From Thermodesulfobacteriota bacterium (lineage in GTDB: Bacteria > Desulfobacterota > QYQD01), in contig JAVHLC010000005.1 in NCBI GenBank assembly GCA_031082315.1, positions 124,001 through 188,000 of the forward strand: 64,000 nucleotides of DNA, written 5' to 3'. Both the position numbers and the translations under genes were made by a program. Under the pieces are notes generated by a model. That model ran no database searches. It saw only the letters and a program-made list of their open reading frames with translations, and was not told where the DNA came from. Position 1 is the first letter of the stretch. Each line of letters begins with the position of its first letter. Of the stretch, positions 24,918 through 33,947 are shown piece by piece.

Positions 24918-26180
24918 ATGAAAACAACGAGAAAAATTTATCAGGTGTTAGTTATGGCGTCCGCCGCACACGCCAGATGGGACTATGAAGCATCCATGTC
25001 CATCTTGAAAAACAGGAAAAAGTTGTTGATATTACTTGCATTGCTGCTGCCGATCCTGGCCGTAATGGTGGCCTCGGCGGCAGACCTTCCGCACATCTTG
25101 GGCGGCAAGAAGGCATACGCCCCGGCCACCTATACGACTACTATATTTCTGTCCTCGATAGCCATCGGCCTCATCGCCGGACTGATTACGGGTTGCATCG
25201 GCGCAGGCGGAGGCTTTGTTATCGCCCCGGCCCTGATGAGCGCTGGTATCAAGGGTATCACGGCCGTGGGTACGGACCTTTTTCACATCTTTGCCAAGGC
25301 CATCATGGGAACGGCGGTGCACAAGAAACTGGGTAACGTCTCCGTGGGACTGGCCATCGCCTTTGTCGGCGGGTCCATCTTTGGCGTGCTTGGTGGCGGG
25401 GTTATCAACCGGGCCCTCTACAACATGAACCCGGTTATCAGTGACACCTTTATCAGCATCGTGTACGCCTTACTGCTCGGTTTTCTCGGCATCTATGCCA
25501 TGCTGGACTTTGTGAAAGCCAGCAAGAAAGGCGACGAGGGTGGGGCACACGGCGGTGGCCCGGTTGGCGAGTTGACCGGCCTGCCCCGAAAACTCCAGGC
25601 CATCAACATGCCGCCCATGATCGCCTTTGATGAGGACCTGGTCCCCGGCGGCAGGAAACTCTCGGCCTGGATTGTGGGTATTTGCGGGACCTTTGTCGGT
25701 TTTGTGGCGGCCATCATGGGTGTCGGCGGCGGCTTCCTGACCTTTCCGATATTTGTCTACATGCTCGGTGTGTCTTCGTTTACCACGGTGGGTACCGATA
25801 TTCTTCAGATCATCATGACGGCCGGCTTTGCCTCTATCTCGCAATATGCCATCTATGGATTCGTCTTCTACACCCTGGCCATGGGCATGCTCCTGGGGTC
25901 GCTTATCGGCATCCAGGTCGGGGCGTTGACGACCAAGGTGGTGCGCGGTATTTATATCCGTGCCTTTTATGCCATGGCCGTTCTGGCCGGTTTCTTCAAC
26001 CGGCTCTTTGCCCTTCCGAACAAATTCAACGAGTTAGGGTGGATTGACATAGCCAAATCGACCGCCGGTATGTTCGATACCATAGGCATAGTCCTCTTTT
26101 TTGCAGTGGTCACGACATTCGGCGCGTTCGTCTTTGGCAAGTTTTTTGGGAACATGAAAGAACTGAGAGGGGAGGGATAA
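24918..26180 (+). CDS. TSUP (TauE/SafE) family membrane transporter, large form
   Basis: A 420-residue inner-membrane protein of the family that exports sulfite, sulfonates or related anions. After a polar N-terminal stretch (about 1-30) come eight or more hydrophobic helices arranged as two repeats. Each repeat carries the family glycine motif (GCIGAGGGFVIAPALM and MGVGGGFLTFPIFVYML), followed by TAVGTDLFHI or TTVGTDILQI. A soluble loop with Gly/His (about 205-225) joins the halves. The ATG at 24918 follows a GGGGGGAT stretch; an in-frame TTG one codon earlier is less likely. The next gene begins 3 bp after the stop. The substrate is not determinable; sulfite or another sulfur anion is plausible in this organism type. 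Confidence 0.9.
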   Translation: MKTTRKIYQVLVMASAAHARWDYEASMSILKNRKKLLILLALLLPILAVMVASAADLPHILGGKKAYAPATYTTTIFLSSIAIGLIAGLITGCIGAGGGFVIAPALMSAGIKGITAVGTDLFHIFAKAIMGTAVHKKLGNVSVGLAIAFVGGSIFGVLGGGVINRALYNMNPVISDTFISIVYALLLGFLGIYAMLDFVKASKKGDEGGAHGGGPVGELTGLPRKLQAINMPPMIAFDEDLVPGGRKLSAWIVGICGTFVGFVAAIMGVGGGFLTFPIFVYMLGVSSFTTVGTDILQIIMTAGFASISQYAIYGFVFYTLAMGMLLGSLIGIQVGALTTKVVRGIYIRAFYAMAVLAGFFNRLFALPNKFNELGWIDIAKSTAGMFDTIGIVLFFAVVTTFGAFVFGKFFGNMKELRGEG

Positions 26181-26183
26181 ACC

Positions 26184-26897
26184 ATGTTAGTAAAAAACGC
26201 AAAGGCATTCAATCTGGGGCTGCTCTTGTTAGTCTCTTTTGCCATAGTATTTTACGTTATCATGTTTGTGCCGCTTTTCAATGGCAAGACTACCATTATC
26301 TATGCGGATGACATGTTCAACTCCCTGGCCAAGGGATCGACCTACTTTATCCCGAAGTACGTGGAAAAGACGCATAAGTTTGCGGGTAAACCCCTGGATA
26401 TGACCATCAAGATGAAAGATGGATCCGAGGCCGAAAAAGCCGCCATACTTTTCAGTAAAAACGGCTCGAATGCCGTGGTAGCAGGAGATAAGGTCACTCT
26501 AAGCGGCGGAGACTTTGGCAAGACGTTGCTGGTCGCGGAGAACGACGCTGATCTTATGTTTAATGACCGGGGGGCGGAGGTGGCCGCCAAATACGGTTAC
26601 GATGAGAAGGAGGTCATGTATATCTGGCATTCGGCCTTTAAGGGGGTCAAGAAGGATCTGGATAAGCAGGAACGTTTTGAGGAGTCTCTTTTCCTGGATG
26701 AGGTAATAGGCAAGGTTATTGAGCCCGGCTACAATTTTTACGGTATAACGCAGGAGAAGGTCAAAGACCACGTGGCGCTTCTGGTGGCGTTGCTGGGTGG
26801 CTACGTCATCTACACGTTGTGGTTTGGTTATTCGATCTATGAGTTATTCAACGGAATAGGACTGACCATGACCAAATCCAAGGCCAAGAAGGAATAA
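26184..26897 (+). CDS. Conserved-looking two-TM protein, putative partner of the TSUP transporter
   Basis: Function unknown. The 237-residue protein has one hydrophobic segment near the start (about 11-31) and one near the end (about 197-222), with a soluble, probably periplasmic domain of roughly 165 residues between and a lysine-rich tail (TKSKAKKE). No cysteines or catalytic motifs stand out. It starts 3 bp after the TSUP gene with a strong GGAGG site, so it is translated with it. Its membrane layout and tight coupling suggest an accessory or sensor subunit of that transporter. Confidence 0.75.
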   Translation: MLVKNAKAFNLGLLLLVSFAIVFYVIMFVPLFNGKTTIIYADDMFNSLAKGSTYFIPKYVEKTHKFAGKPLDMTIKMKDGSEAEKAAILFSKNGSNAVVAGDKVTLSGGDFGKTLLVAENDADLMFNDRGAEVAAKYGYDEKEVMYIWHSAFKGVKKDLDKQERFEESLFLDEVIGKVIEPGYNFYGITQEKVKDHVALLVALLGGYVIYTLWFGYSIYELFNGIGLTMTKSKAKKE

Positions 26898-26920
26898 AAA
26901 ACCTAAGACAGGAGGTAAGC

Positions 26921-27355
26921 ATGAAGATATTAGTGCCGATCGACGGTTCCAAATATGCCATGGAGGCGGTCAAGATGGTCTCCGATATGGCCAAGGCCAC
27001 AGGCGCTCAGGTAGCCCTTATGACCGTAACGCCTTCTATTGCCGATATAGATATTGAATATACGGCCCGTGAACGGGAGTCCCTTGAGAAAAAAGTTACT
27101 GCCTATGCAGAAAGGGCGTTAGAAGAGGCTCAGAAGGTTCTCTCAGCGGCTGGTATAAGCCCGAAGACTTCAGTGGTTTCATCAAATTCGGTGTCTGATG
27201 CCATCATTACCACCGCCAAGAAAGGTAGGTTTGACATTATTGCCATAGGCAGCCGTGGGTTAGGGGCCACGGCCCGGATCATCCTGGGAGGTGTGGCCTC
27301 ACGAGTGGTAAACCATGCCCCCTGCTCGGTGCTGGTGGTAAGGATGGAAAAATAG
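26921..27355 (+). CDS. Universal stress protein, single UspA domain
   Basis: A 144-residue cytosolic UspA-fold protein. It starts KILVPIDGSKYAMEA and carries the nucleotide-binding signature G-x2-G-x9-G(G) in IGSRGLGATARIILGG, followed by VNHAPCSVLVV, so it is of the ATP-binding type. It lies 23 bp after the two-TM gene with an AGGAGG site and ends at a strong terminator, closing the TSUP operon. Confidence 0.94.
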   Translation: MKILVPIDGSKYAMEAVKMVSDMAKATGAQVALMTVTPSIADIDIEYTARERESLEKKVTAYAERALEEAQKVLSAAGISPKTSVVSSNSVSDAIITTAKKGRFDIIAIGSRGLGATARIILGGVASRVVNHAPCSVLVVRMEK

Positions 27356-27383
27356 GCAAAGCATCCAGTGGGATATCCACATG

Positions 27384-27416
27384 AAAAAGGGTCTCTATCA
27401 CTAGAGGCCCTTTTTT
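27384..27416 (+). terminator. Intrinsic terminator of the TSUP-Usp operon
   Basis: AAAAAGGGTCTCT pairs with AGAGGCCCTTTTT (one G-T wobble) around a 6-base loop, with a T-run. Confidence 0.9.
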
Positions 27417-27560
27417 GTGTGAGGTCCATATCCGCGCAAGATACCGTTGATGCGTACACCGGGGCTGGCCTTCTAACTTACAGCCCCTTTCCGGTTGACG
27501 TTTTGTGCTGTATAATTCATTATAAAACAAAGGGCCTGTACATTGCATAGCGAGCGCGTT

Positions 27561-27580
27561 CCCCGCTGCTTGCAGCGGGG
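27561..27580. repeat. Short GC-rich hairpin ahead of the dikinase gene
   Basis: CCCCGCTGC and GCAGCGGGG are perfect complements with a 2-base loop, followed by AGCTTCAATTTTT. It could act as a terminator/attenuator or be a REP-like dispersed palindrome. It sits about 33 bp before the TTG start at 27614. Confidence 0.6.
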
Positions 27581-27613
27581 AGCTTCAATTTTTAGAGATA
27601 TGAGGTAGTTGCT

Positions 27614-30262
27614 TTGGCTTTCTGGGAATCAATAAAAAGGCTTTTTTCAAAAGAAGAACCCCAACAACGTCTGAGCGCAGCGGAGGAAGCGGACTTATAT
27701 GCCGCCTTTAAGCTCCGTTATTGGCACTTTACGACCCTGCTGGGTTCTAATAATAAAGTCCTTGAAATAATGGCCGACATGGAAAAGATGCTGTACGGTA
27801 AGCGCAGTTTCGGCATGGACTTTGTCAGGGCAAACTGTACTGCTATCTCTGTGAACCTGTATAAGATGATAAAGGGTATCAATGAACTGGGGGGAGGCAA
27901 ATACTGGCGGCTTTTTGAGGCTGCAAAGGACGTGTTCGGTAAGATCGACACCGCGCTGGCCGAACGAAAGGTCCTGGCTGGAGGAGCATTCGTTATTCCC
28001 CTTGACCACGTTGATGAAACCATGGCCGAGCAGGTGGGAAGCAAGATGGCAAACCTCGGCTCCATTGCTAAATTGTCCGGTGTACGGGTACCTGAAGGGT
28101 TCACTGTTACGGTCGCCGCCTACGAGAGATTTATAATCTACAATAAGCTACAAGATGAAATTAACCGTTGGATCAGTTCCGTAGATCTCTCGGATATCGA
28201 GAAACTGGAGAAGGAAGCCTCCAGGATTCGCGCCGCCATTCTTCAGACCCCGCTTCCTCCTGAACTTGAAGAGGCCATCAAGGCTGCCTACCGGCAGCTT
28301 GAGGGAAAAACAACACCAGGGGTCAAAGTTGCTGCCAGAAGCAGCGCCCTCGGTGAAGACCAACATAAGGCTACCTTTGCCGGACAGTACCGGTCGATCC
28401 TAAATGTTGACGGTACAAACCTTGTCAACGCCTATAAGGAAGTGGTTGCCAGTAAATATTCCCTCTCAGCTATTGCCTACCGACTGAATATGGGTTTCCG
28501 TGATGAGGATATTGCCATGTGTGTGGGCGTTGTGGCCATGGTCGATCCGGTAGCCAGCGGGGTGGCGTATTCAAGAGATCCAGAGGACTTCCGCAAAGAC
28601 CAGATAATCATCAATGCCACCTGGGGACTGGCCAAGGCAGTGGTTGACGGTACGACCTCCCCCGATCTTTTCGTGCTGTCGCATACCAAGCCTGTAAAAA
28701 TACTGGCTAAAACTATCCGCCCAAAGGGGATAAAATTAGTTCCGGCTGCCGGAGGCGGACTTGGTGCGGTCGAAGTCCCGGAAAAAGAACGTGAGGTTCC
28801 CTCTGTTACGGATGAGCAGGCACTTTTTCTGGCTGAGATCTGTTCGCGCCTGGAGGCCCATTTCGGCGGAGCACAGGATGTAGAATGGTCCATCACAGGC
28901 GACGGTTCTGTAGTGATACTCCAATGTCGTCCTTTAATCCGCCTGAAGTCGTCCATGGAACGAAGGAAGCCCGTTATACCGAGCGAGGAAAACGGACCTG
29001 AGCCACTACTGTACGGTGATATCACGGCTAGTCCAGGGGTGGCTGCAGGTCCGGCGTTTTTGCTACAACATGAGGATGACATGGCGCACTTTCCTGATGG
29101 TGCGGTTATGGTTACCAAATTTGCTTATCCGCGTTGGGCCGCAATACTGCACAAGGCCGCGGCAGTAGTGGCTGAACAGGGCGGCGTTGCCGGACATCTG
29201 GCCACCGTTTCCCGGGAATTTGGCGTCCCGGCGTTGGTTGGAGTGCCTGCGGCCGCCACTAAGATAAAAAATGGCGATCTGATTACTGTGGATGCGGATA
29301 ACGGCAGGATTTATTCCGGGCGGATCGAATCGCTCTTGGGCGTGCGACCCGAAAGGCTGAGTCTCATGAAGGGAAGTCCGATATACAGGACCCTCGAGCA
29401 GGTTCTCACCAATATCACGCCCCTCAACCTGACCGATCCCGATTCGGTAGATTTTACCCCGTCAAAATGCCGAACGGTGCACGACATTACTCGTTTCATT
29501 CACGAGGTATCGGTCCGGGAAATGTTTGAATCCGGCGATCAATATCATCTTTCGCAGAGAGCAAGCAAGAGATTGGTCTGCGGAGTGCCGATGCAATGGT
29601 GGGTGGTCGATCTCGAGGATGGCTTCAAGGTCCCAGTCGAGGAAAAGAGAGTTTCAATTGATAACATCGCTTCAATCCCTATGCTCGCCCTGTGGGAGGG
29701 GATTACCGCCATACCCTGGAAGGGTCCGGCCGTGGATACCAGGGGCATGGTATCCATTATGTTCGAAGCCACTATGCGCCCGGAGATAGGTCCGGATACG
29801 GGGGCAAACTTTGCCGAACGGAATTACTTCATGATCTCCCGGCATTTCTGTAATCTCAGCTCAAAGCTCGGGTTTCACTTTTCCACGGTGGAGGCCTTTG
29901 TTGGAGATATACCGGGAGAAAATTACGCGAGTTTTATATTCAAGGGGGGAGCGGCCGACGTGACACGTCGCCAGCGCCGCGTTGCCTTTATCGGTGGGAT
30001 ACTCAGTAGATTTGACTTCCGGGTTGAGGCAAAAGAGGACGTAGTCTCTGCCCGCTTGGAAGGGTGCGATCAGGAATTCCTCAAAGAGCGTTTGAAAGTT
30101 CTGGGCTACCTCGTCTTGCATACCCGGCAGATGGATATGATTATGTCCAATGAGGCCCTTGTCAACTATTATCTGAAAAAAATGCTCGATGACATATATT
30201 CGTTCGTGAAGATAGAACGAAAGGAAGAGAATACGGCCCCTATTCTAGGGCTGAAAAGTTAA
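27614..30262 (+). CDS. PEP-synthase/PPDK-like dikinase with a non-standard C-terminal domain
   Basis: An 882-residue phosphotransferase-type protein. Residues 1-130 are a helical N-terminal extension. An ATP-grasp (PPDK N-terminal) domain spans about 135-445 with GSKMANLGSIAKLSG, AARSSALGED and QDVEWSI. A phosphohistidine swivel domain (about 465-575) carries the phospho-acceptor His528 in EQGGVAGHLATVSREFGVPA. PEP synthases continue with a PEP/pyruvate-binding barrel; here I see no such signature. Instead about 300 residues of unrecognised sequence follow (580-882), with many conserved-looking aromatic and Arg residues. ATP binding and His phosphorylation are therefore likely, but the final acceptor is unknown. 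The start is TTG with TGAGGT upstream. The gene lies between the UspA operon and two convergent tandem-Usp genes. Confidence 0.85.
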   Translation: MAFWESIKRLFSKEEPQQRLSAAEEADLYAAFKLRYWHFTTLLGSNNKVLEIMADMEKMLYGKRSFGMDFVRANCTAISVNLYKMIKGINELGGGKYWRLFEAAKDVFGKIDTALAERKVLAGGAFVIPLDHVDETMAEQVGSKMANLGSIAKLSGVRVPEGFTVTVAAYERFIIYNKLQDEINRWISSVDLSDIEKLEKEASRIRAAILQTPLPPELEEAIKAAYRQLEGKTTPGVKVAARSSALGEDQHKATFAGQYRSILNVDGTNLVNAYKEVVASKYSLSAIAYRLNMGFRDEDIAMCVGVVAMVDPVASGVAYSRDPEDFRKDQIIINATWGLAKAVVDGTTSPDLFVLSHTKPVKILAKTIRPKGIKLVPAAGGGLGAVEVPEKEREVPSVTDEQALFLAEICSRLEAHFGGAQDVEWSITGDGSVVILQCRPLIRLKSSMERRKPVIPSEENGPEPLLYGDITASPGVAAGPAFLLQHEDDMAHFPDGAVMVTKFAYPRWAAILHKAAAVVAEQGGVAGHLATVSREFGVPALVGVPAAATKIKNGDLITVDADNGRIYSGRIESLLGVRPERLSLMKGSPIYRTLEQVLTNITPLNLTDPDSVDFTPSKCRTVHDITRFIHEVSVREMFESGDQYHLSQRASKRLVCGVPMQWWVVDLEDGFKVPVEEKRVSIDNIASIPMLALWEGITAIPWKGPAVDTRGMVSIMFEATMRPEIGPDTGANFAERNYFMISRHFCNLSSKLGFHFSTVEAFVGDIPGENYASFIFKGGAADVTRRQRRVAFIGGILSRFDFRVEAKEDVVSARLEGCDQEFLKERLKVLGYLVLHTRQMDMIMSNEALVNYYLKKMLDDIYSFVKIERKEENTAPILGLKS

Positions 30263-30309
30263 CGAGCGTATCTGAGGGGCCAGAGTTTGAAGAATTAAGT
30301 CCCTGACAA

Positions 30310-30362
30310 GGAGTTGGGAGATATTATATGAAAGGCGCTTCCCGACTGCCTCTCCCAACTCC
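30310..30362. terminator. Inverted repeat between convergent genes
   Basis: GGAGTTGGGAGA and TCTCCCAACTCC are exact complements about 29 bases apart, between the ends of the dikinase and the convergent Usp gene. There is no T-run, so the terminator role is tentative. Confidence 0.45.
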
Positions 30363-30381
30363 CTAATTGACTCCGAGTAAA

Positions 30382-31236
30382 TTATTGTCTTACTACCAGG
30401 ATGGGACAAGGCGCTTGTTCGATAACCTGTTGGGCAGTGCTCCCCATGACCGCATGGGTGATGCCTGCACTTCCGTGACTCCCGATAACAATCAGATCGC
30501 TCTTCCCCTCTTTTGCTACACGCGCAATTTCATCAGCGGGGTACCCTTCGTCGACCACTATGCCGGTTACGGATAGCCCGTACTCTTTAGCGATCTGTTC
30601 TGCTTTCGTCATAATTGCCTTAGATTCCACGGCAAATACCTCGCTGAGGCCGGTCTTGGTGGCCAGGTCAACCTGATCACCGTACACCGGAACGACATTC
30701 AGGATGGTAATCTTGGAACCCAGTTCTTTGGCGAGGCGACAGGCCGCGTGAATGGCATGGTTGCTGGACTCTGATCCGTCAGTGGGGACGAGAAGTGATT
30801 TGTATTCACCGCGTTTGGGCTCTCCCTTGGCTACCAGAACACTGCATCCCACATGGCCGATTACGTTTGCAGTTAAACTTCCCATGAAAATCTTTTTCAG
30901 ACCGGCCCGGCCACGCGTCCCCATCACGACCAGATCTGTCCCGAGTTCCTTGACTTTTTCACTGAAACGCACATGCGCTTCACCAACAGACACAGACTCG
31001 GTAGCCTTTACACCGTCCCTGGCAGCCCGAGCGACCAGCTCGTCTATGGTTTTTTTCATTTTGGCCCTGAGTTTGTCAGTCAGTCCTGGGGCCGTAGTTT
31101 CAAACTCTTCGTTCACATCCACCACCGCTGCTATATCGAGCGAACTCCCGAAGCGTTTAGCTATCGCTACTGCCTCTTCGATTGCCAGGCGGTCCTGTTC
31201 CACTCCGTTACTGGCCAAAAGAACTTTTTTCCACAT
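30382..31236 (-). CDS. Tandem universal stress protein (two Usp domains)
   Basis: A 284-residue protein made of two UspA folds (about 1-140 and 145-284). Both halves keep the nucleotide-binding signature: VMGTRGRAGLKKIFMGS and VIGSHGSAGITHAVMGS. It starts MWKKVLLASNGVEQDRLAI. Two-domain Usps mimic the usual Usp dimer in a single chain. It is convergent with the dikinase and follows the second tandem Usp gene after about 70 bp on the same strand. The ATG at 31236 has an AGGAGG site nearby. Confidence 0.94.
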   Translation of the reverse strand: MWKKVLLASNGVEQDRLAIEEAVAIAKRFGSSLDIAAVVDVNEEFETTAPGLTDKLRAKMKKTIDELVARAARDGVKATESVSVGEAHVRFSEKVKELGTDLVVMGTRGRAGLKKIFMGSLTANVIGHVGCSVLVAKGEPKRGEYKSLLVPTDGSESSNHAIHAACRLAKELGSKITILNVVPVYGDQVDLATKTGLSEVFAVESKAIMTKAEQIAKEYGLSVTGIVVDEGYPADEIARVAKEGKSDLIVIGSHGSAGITHAVMGSTAQQVIEQAPCPILVVRQ

Positions 31237-31307
31237 GAATTATACCTCCTGTACTCTAAAACTCCTTAATTTATGATGTTAACATATCATGGTTAGCTAT
31301 AGGACGG

Positions 31308-32183
31308 TTATATACTTCCCGGAATTACCAGCACTGCACAGGATGCATGGCCGATTACTCTTTTGGTGACGCTTCCCATTAATAGTTTGGTCAGTCCGGT
31401 CCGGCCGTATCTGCCCATTATAATAATATCAACCTTTTTCTCCCTGGCCAGATCCGCTATAACCTCATAGGGCTCGCCTTCACGGACTATTCCTTCGGCT
31501 TGGATATTGGATTTGGCGGCGCCCTTTACGACCCTTTCAACGATTTTTTCTGCTTCACTCGTGTATTTTGTAGGTCTCTGGCCTTTAACTACACACACTG
31601 CACTAAGTTTGCTGTCGCAGGCTGCGGCAATACTTATGGCCTCCTTCACGGCCGCTTCAGCATATATTGAACCATCCGTGGCCACGAGTATATTTTTCAG
31701 ACCAACCGATCCTCGAAGAGGAATGACCATTACCGGACACGGTGCATGGCCAATGACGCGAGCGGCTACACTACCCATAAGTAGTTTTTTAAGTCCGGTT
31801 CTTCCATGTGTCCCTATGACTATAAGGTCGGCTTTTTTTCTCTTTGCTTCACTAACAATGAACTCATAAGGCTGCTCACCCTCATGAATAACGGTCTCAC
31901 ACGTTATGCCCTTTTGGGAAACACGTTCTTTTGTTTCCTCCAGTAAGGTCCTGGAATCCCTTTCCATCTTTTCTACGGCTTCAGGGGCCAGAGACATAAA
32001 CTCGGGGTTGAGTTCCACGACGTTTAAGACATAAAGGCTGCTTCCACACTTTCTAGCTATATTCACTGCCCCATCCAAGGCCTTCTCACTATACCTTGAC
32101 CCATCTGTGGCCACGAGTATTTTTTCGTGTCTGCTCAAAGGGCATAGCTTACAGGTGGTGGCGATAGTCTCCTCGCTTTTCAT
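31308..32183 (-). CDS. Tandem universal stress protein (two Usp domains)
   Basis: A 291-residue double Usp. After a short Cys-containing N-terminus (CKLCPL) the first domain begins KILVATDGSRYSEKAL and the second KNILVATDGSIYAEAAV. Both carry the signature (VIGTHGRTGLKKLLMGS and IMGRYGRTGLTKLLMGS) and end in APCPVMVIP or ASCAVLVIP. The two halves resemble each other more than they resemble the halves of the neighbour at 30382-31236, suggesting an internal duplication of its own. It is first in a two-gene minus-strand unit divergent from the second TSUP gene. Confidence 0.94.
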   Translation of the reverse strand: MKSEETIATTCKLCPLSRHEKILVATDGSRYSEKALDGAVNIARKCGSSLYVLNVVELNPEFMSLAPEAVEKMERDSRTLLEETKERVSQKGITCETVIHEGEQPYEFIVSEAKRKKADLIVIGTHGRTGLKKLLMGSVAARVIGHAPCPVMVIPLRGSVGLKNILVATDGSIYAEAAVKEAISIAAACDSKLSAVCVVKGQRPTKYTSEAEKIVERVVKGAAKSNIQAEGIVREGEPYEVIADLAREKKVDIIIMGRYGRTGLTKLLMGSVTKRVIGHASCAVLVIPGSI

Positions 32184-32229
32184 AGCCGAAATACCCCCCC
32201 TCTAACCATAATAGTCTATCTCAGTCTAT

Positions 32230-32336
32230 GCTTATAGGCAACGTCAGTCATTAGTCACCGGTCATTGGTTAACTGTGGAAGATTGCTCTCTTTTATCAGT
32301 GACAAATGACTATTGACTAACGACATTCACTATAAT
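32230..32336. repeat. Spacer with degenerate AGTCA phrases ending in a recurring 15-mer
   Basis: Words such as GTCAGTCATTAGTCACCGGTC and ATGACTATTGACTAAC lead into GACATTCACTATAAT at 32322-32336, identical to 5801-5815. The block lies between the divergent Usp and TSUP genes. Confidence 0.6.
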
Positions 32337-32450
32337 TACGCCGGATAATATACGCCGGAAAAGCCCTGATCTGTTCCGGCAGATATATAAAAGACTTTTC
32401 AATATTGCGTTTAAAAAGTCAACAAAAAAGTGACAGATGTCAAATCATAC

Positions 32451-32479
32451 TTGACATTGAAGAACAATTCATTTATAAA
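32451..32479 (+). promoter_or_regulatory. Near-consensus sigma-70-type promoter of the second TSUP gene
   Basis: TTGACA and TATAAA are separated by exactly 17 bp. The predicted start point is near 32486, about 30 bases before the ATG at 32517. Confidence 0.75.
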
Positions 32480-32516
32480 ACGACGCATTGTAATTTTACA
32501 ACACTGGAGATGCAAA

Positions 32517-33467
32517 ATGAAACGATACTTGTTTCCAATTGCCATTTTTTTACTCGTCTTTCTTTGGATAAGCCCGGCGCTGGCTGCGGTTGATCCGGCC
32601 GCGGCGGCGGATGCCGGCGGGCCATGGTGGCAGTGGCCGATTATACTTTTTGTGGTCACCTTTGTCATGGGGATTGTCGCTGTTTTGGGCGGTGTTGGCG
32701 GCGGGGTATTGTTCGTCCCGATCATCAGCGGATTTTTCCCCTTTCACCTTGATTTCGTACGCGGGTGTGGTTTACTGGTGGCCCTTTCCGGGGCCCTGGC
32801 TGCCGGGCCCGGTCTCCTCAAGAGGAACATGGCCAGTCTGCGTCTGGCTATACCAGTGGCGGTAATCGCCTCGGCCTGTGCCATAGTGGGAGCCATGCTG
32901 GGTCTGGCCCTTCCCACGAATGTCGTCCAGACCGCATTGGGGGCAACGATTCTTGGTATTTGTGTTATCATGCTCACCGCCAAGAAATCTGAATTTCCCG
33001 AGGTCAAGAAACCCGATGCCCTGTCCACCGCTTTACACATCACAGGCATATATCGCGAGGAAAGCACCGGTAAGGATATCGAGTGGCGTGTACACCGGAC
33101 GCCTCTGGGACTGGCAACCTTTATCATCATTGGCGTCATGGCCGGTATGTTTGGCCTGGGTGCCGGCTGGGCGAATGTGCCGGTGCTCAACCTCATGATG
33201 GGCGCTCCGCTTAAGATCAGCGTGGCTACGAGCAAATTCCTCTTATCCATCACCGACACCTCGGCCGCGTGGATTTATTTGAATAAAGGCTGTGTCATAC
33301 CGATGATGGTAGTTCCGAGTTTGATCGGCATCATGCTGGGATCTTTGATCGGGGTTAAGATCCTGGCCAAGGCAAAGCCCACCTTTATCCGCTGGATGGT
33401 TATCGGCATTCTGGCCTTTGCCGGACTCAAGGCCCTGACCAAGGGATTAGGGATAACACTTTTTTAA
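32517..33467 (+). CDS. TSUP (TauE/SafE) family membrane transporter, second copy
   Basis: A 316-residue inner-membrane protein. The ATG at 32517 (MKRYLFPIAIFLLV) follows GGAG and lies downstream of a strong promoter; the frame is open earlier but that part is not needed. It has a hydrophobic leader or signal-like helix ending ALA, then about eight helices with family motifs LGGVGGGVLFVPIISG in the first half and FGLGAGWANVPVLNLMMG in the second. A soluble loop (about 155-200) separates the halves. A DUF1634 gene follows 25 bp later, the usual partner. The substrate is probably a small anion but unproven. Confidence 0.9.
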   Translation: MKRYLFPIAIFLLVFLWISPALAAVDPAAAADAGGPWWQWPIILFVVTFVMGIVAVLGGVGGGVLFVPIISGFFPFHLDFVRGCGLLVALSGALAAGPGLLKRNMASLRLAIPVAVIASACAIVGAMLGLALPTNVVQTALGATILGICVIMLTAKKSEFPEVKKPDALSTALHITGIYREESTGKDIEWRVHRTPLGLATFIIIGVMAGMFGLGAGWANVPVLNLMMGAPLKISVATSKFLLSITDTSAAWIYLNKGCVIPMMVVPSLIGIMLGSLIGVKILAKAKPTFIRWMVIGILAFAGLKALTKGLGITLF

Positions 33468-33492
33468 TGAGATATTAAGGAGGCGACGTCTA

Positions 33493-33921
33493 ATGGCAAC
33501 CAATGCGATAAAGAAACCGAGAGCAGCCGAGGAACAAGTTGTATATGCCAGTGTCCTTGAAAAGGGCATGCTCGCAGGACTTGGAATCCTGGTTATAACC
33601 TTTGTTGTGTACGTCTTGGGTATCTTTGAACCATATATACCGGTAGAAGACTTAAGTCGATATTGGTCTATGAATGTCCATGATTACCTTCAGGCGGCCA
33701 ATATTACCCCGGGCTGGTGGTGGACTTCCCAACTGGGTAAGGGTGATTTTTTAAACTTCATCGGCATAGTCCTGCTGGCCGGTGTAACGATCATCTGTTA
33801 TGCCGCTATCATCCCCACCTTGTTGCGGAAAAAGGACATTGTTTATGCCGTGCTGGCCCTACTTGAGGTCATTGTCCTGTCTGCCGCCGCATCAGGTTTA
33901 ATTGCGACTGGCGGACATTAA
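33493..33921 (+). CDS. DUF1634-like membrane protein, partner of the TSUP transporter
   Basis: A 142-residue protein with three hydrophobic helices (about 25-47, 88-110 and 117-138) and a WWW-containing loop between the first two. Size, topology and position right behind a TSUP gene fit the DUF1634 family, which is commonly encoded with TSUP transporters. The function is unknown. A strong terminator follows. Confidence 0.75.
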   Translation: MATNAIKKPRAAEEQVVYASVLEKGMLAGLGILVITFVVYVLGIFEPYIPVEDLSRYWSMNVHDYLQAANITPGWWWTSQLGKGDFLNFIGIVLLAGVTIICYAAIIPTLLRKKDIVYAVLALLEVIVLSAAASGLIATGGH

Positions 33922-33947
33922 TGGCATAACGTTGAAACAATGGTTCT

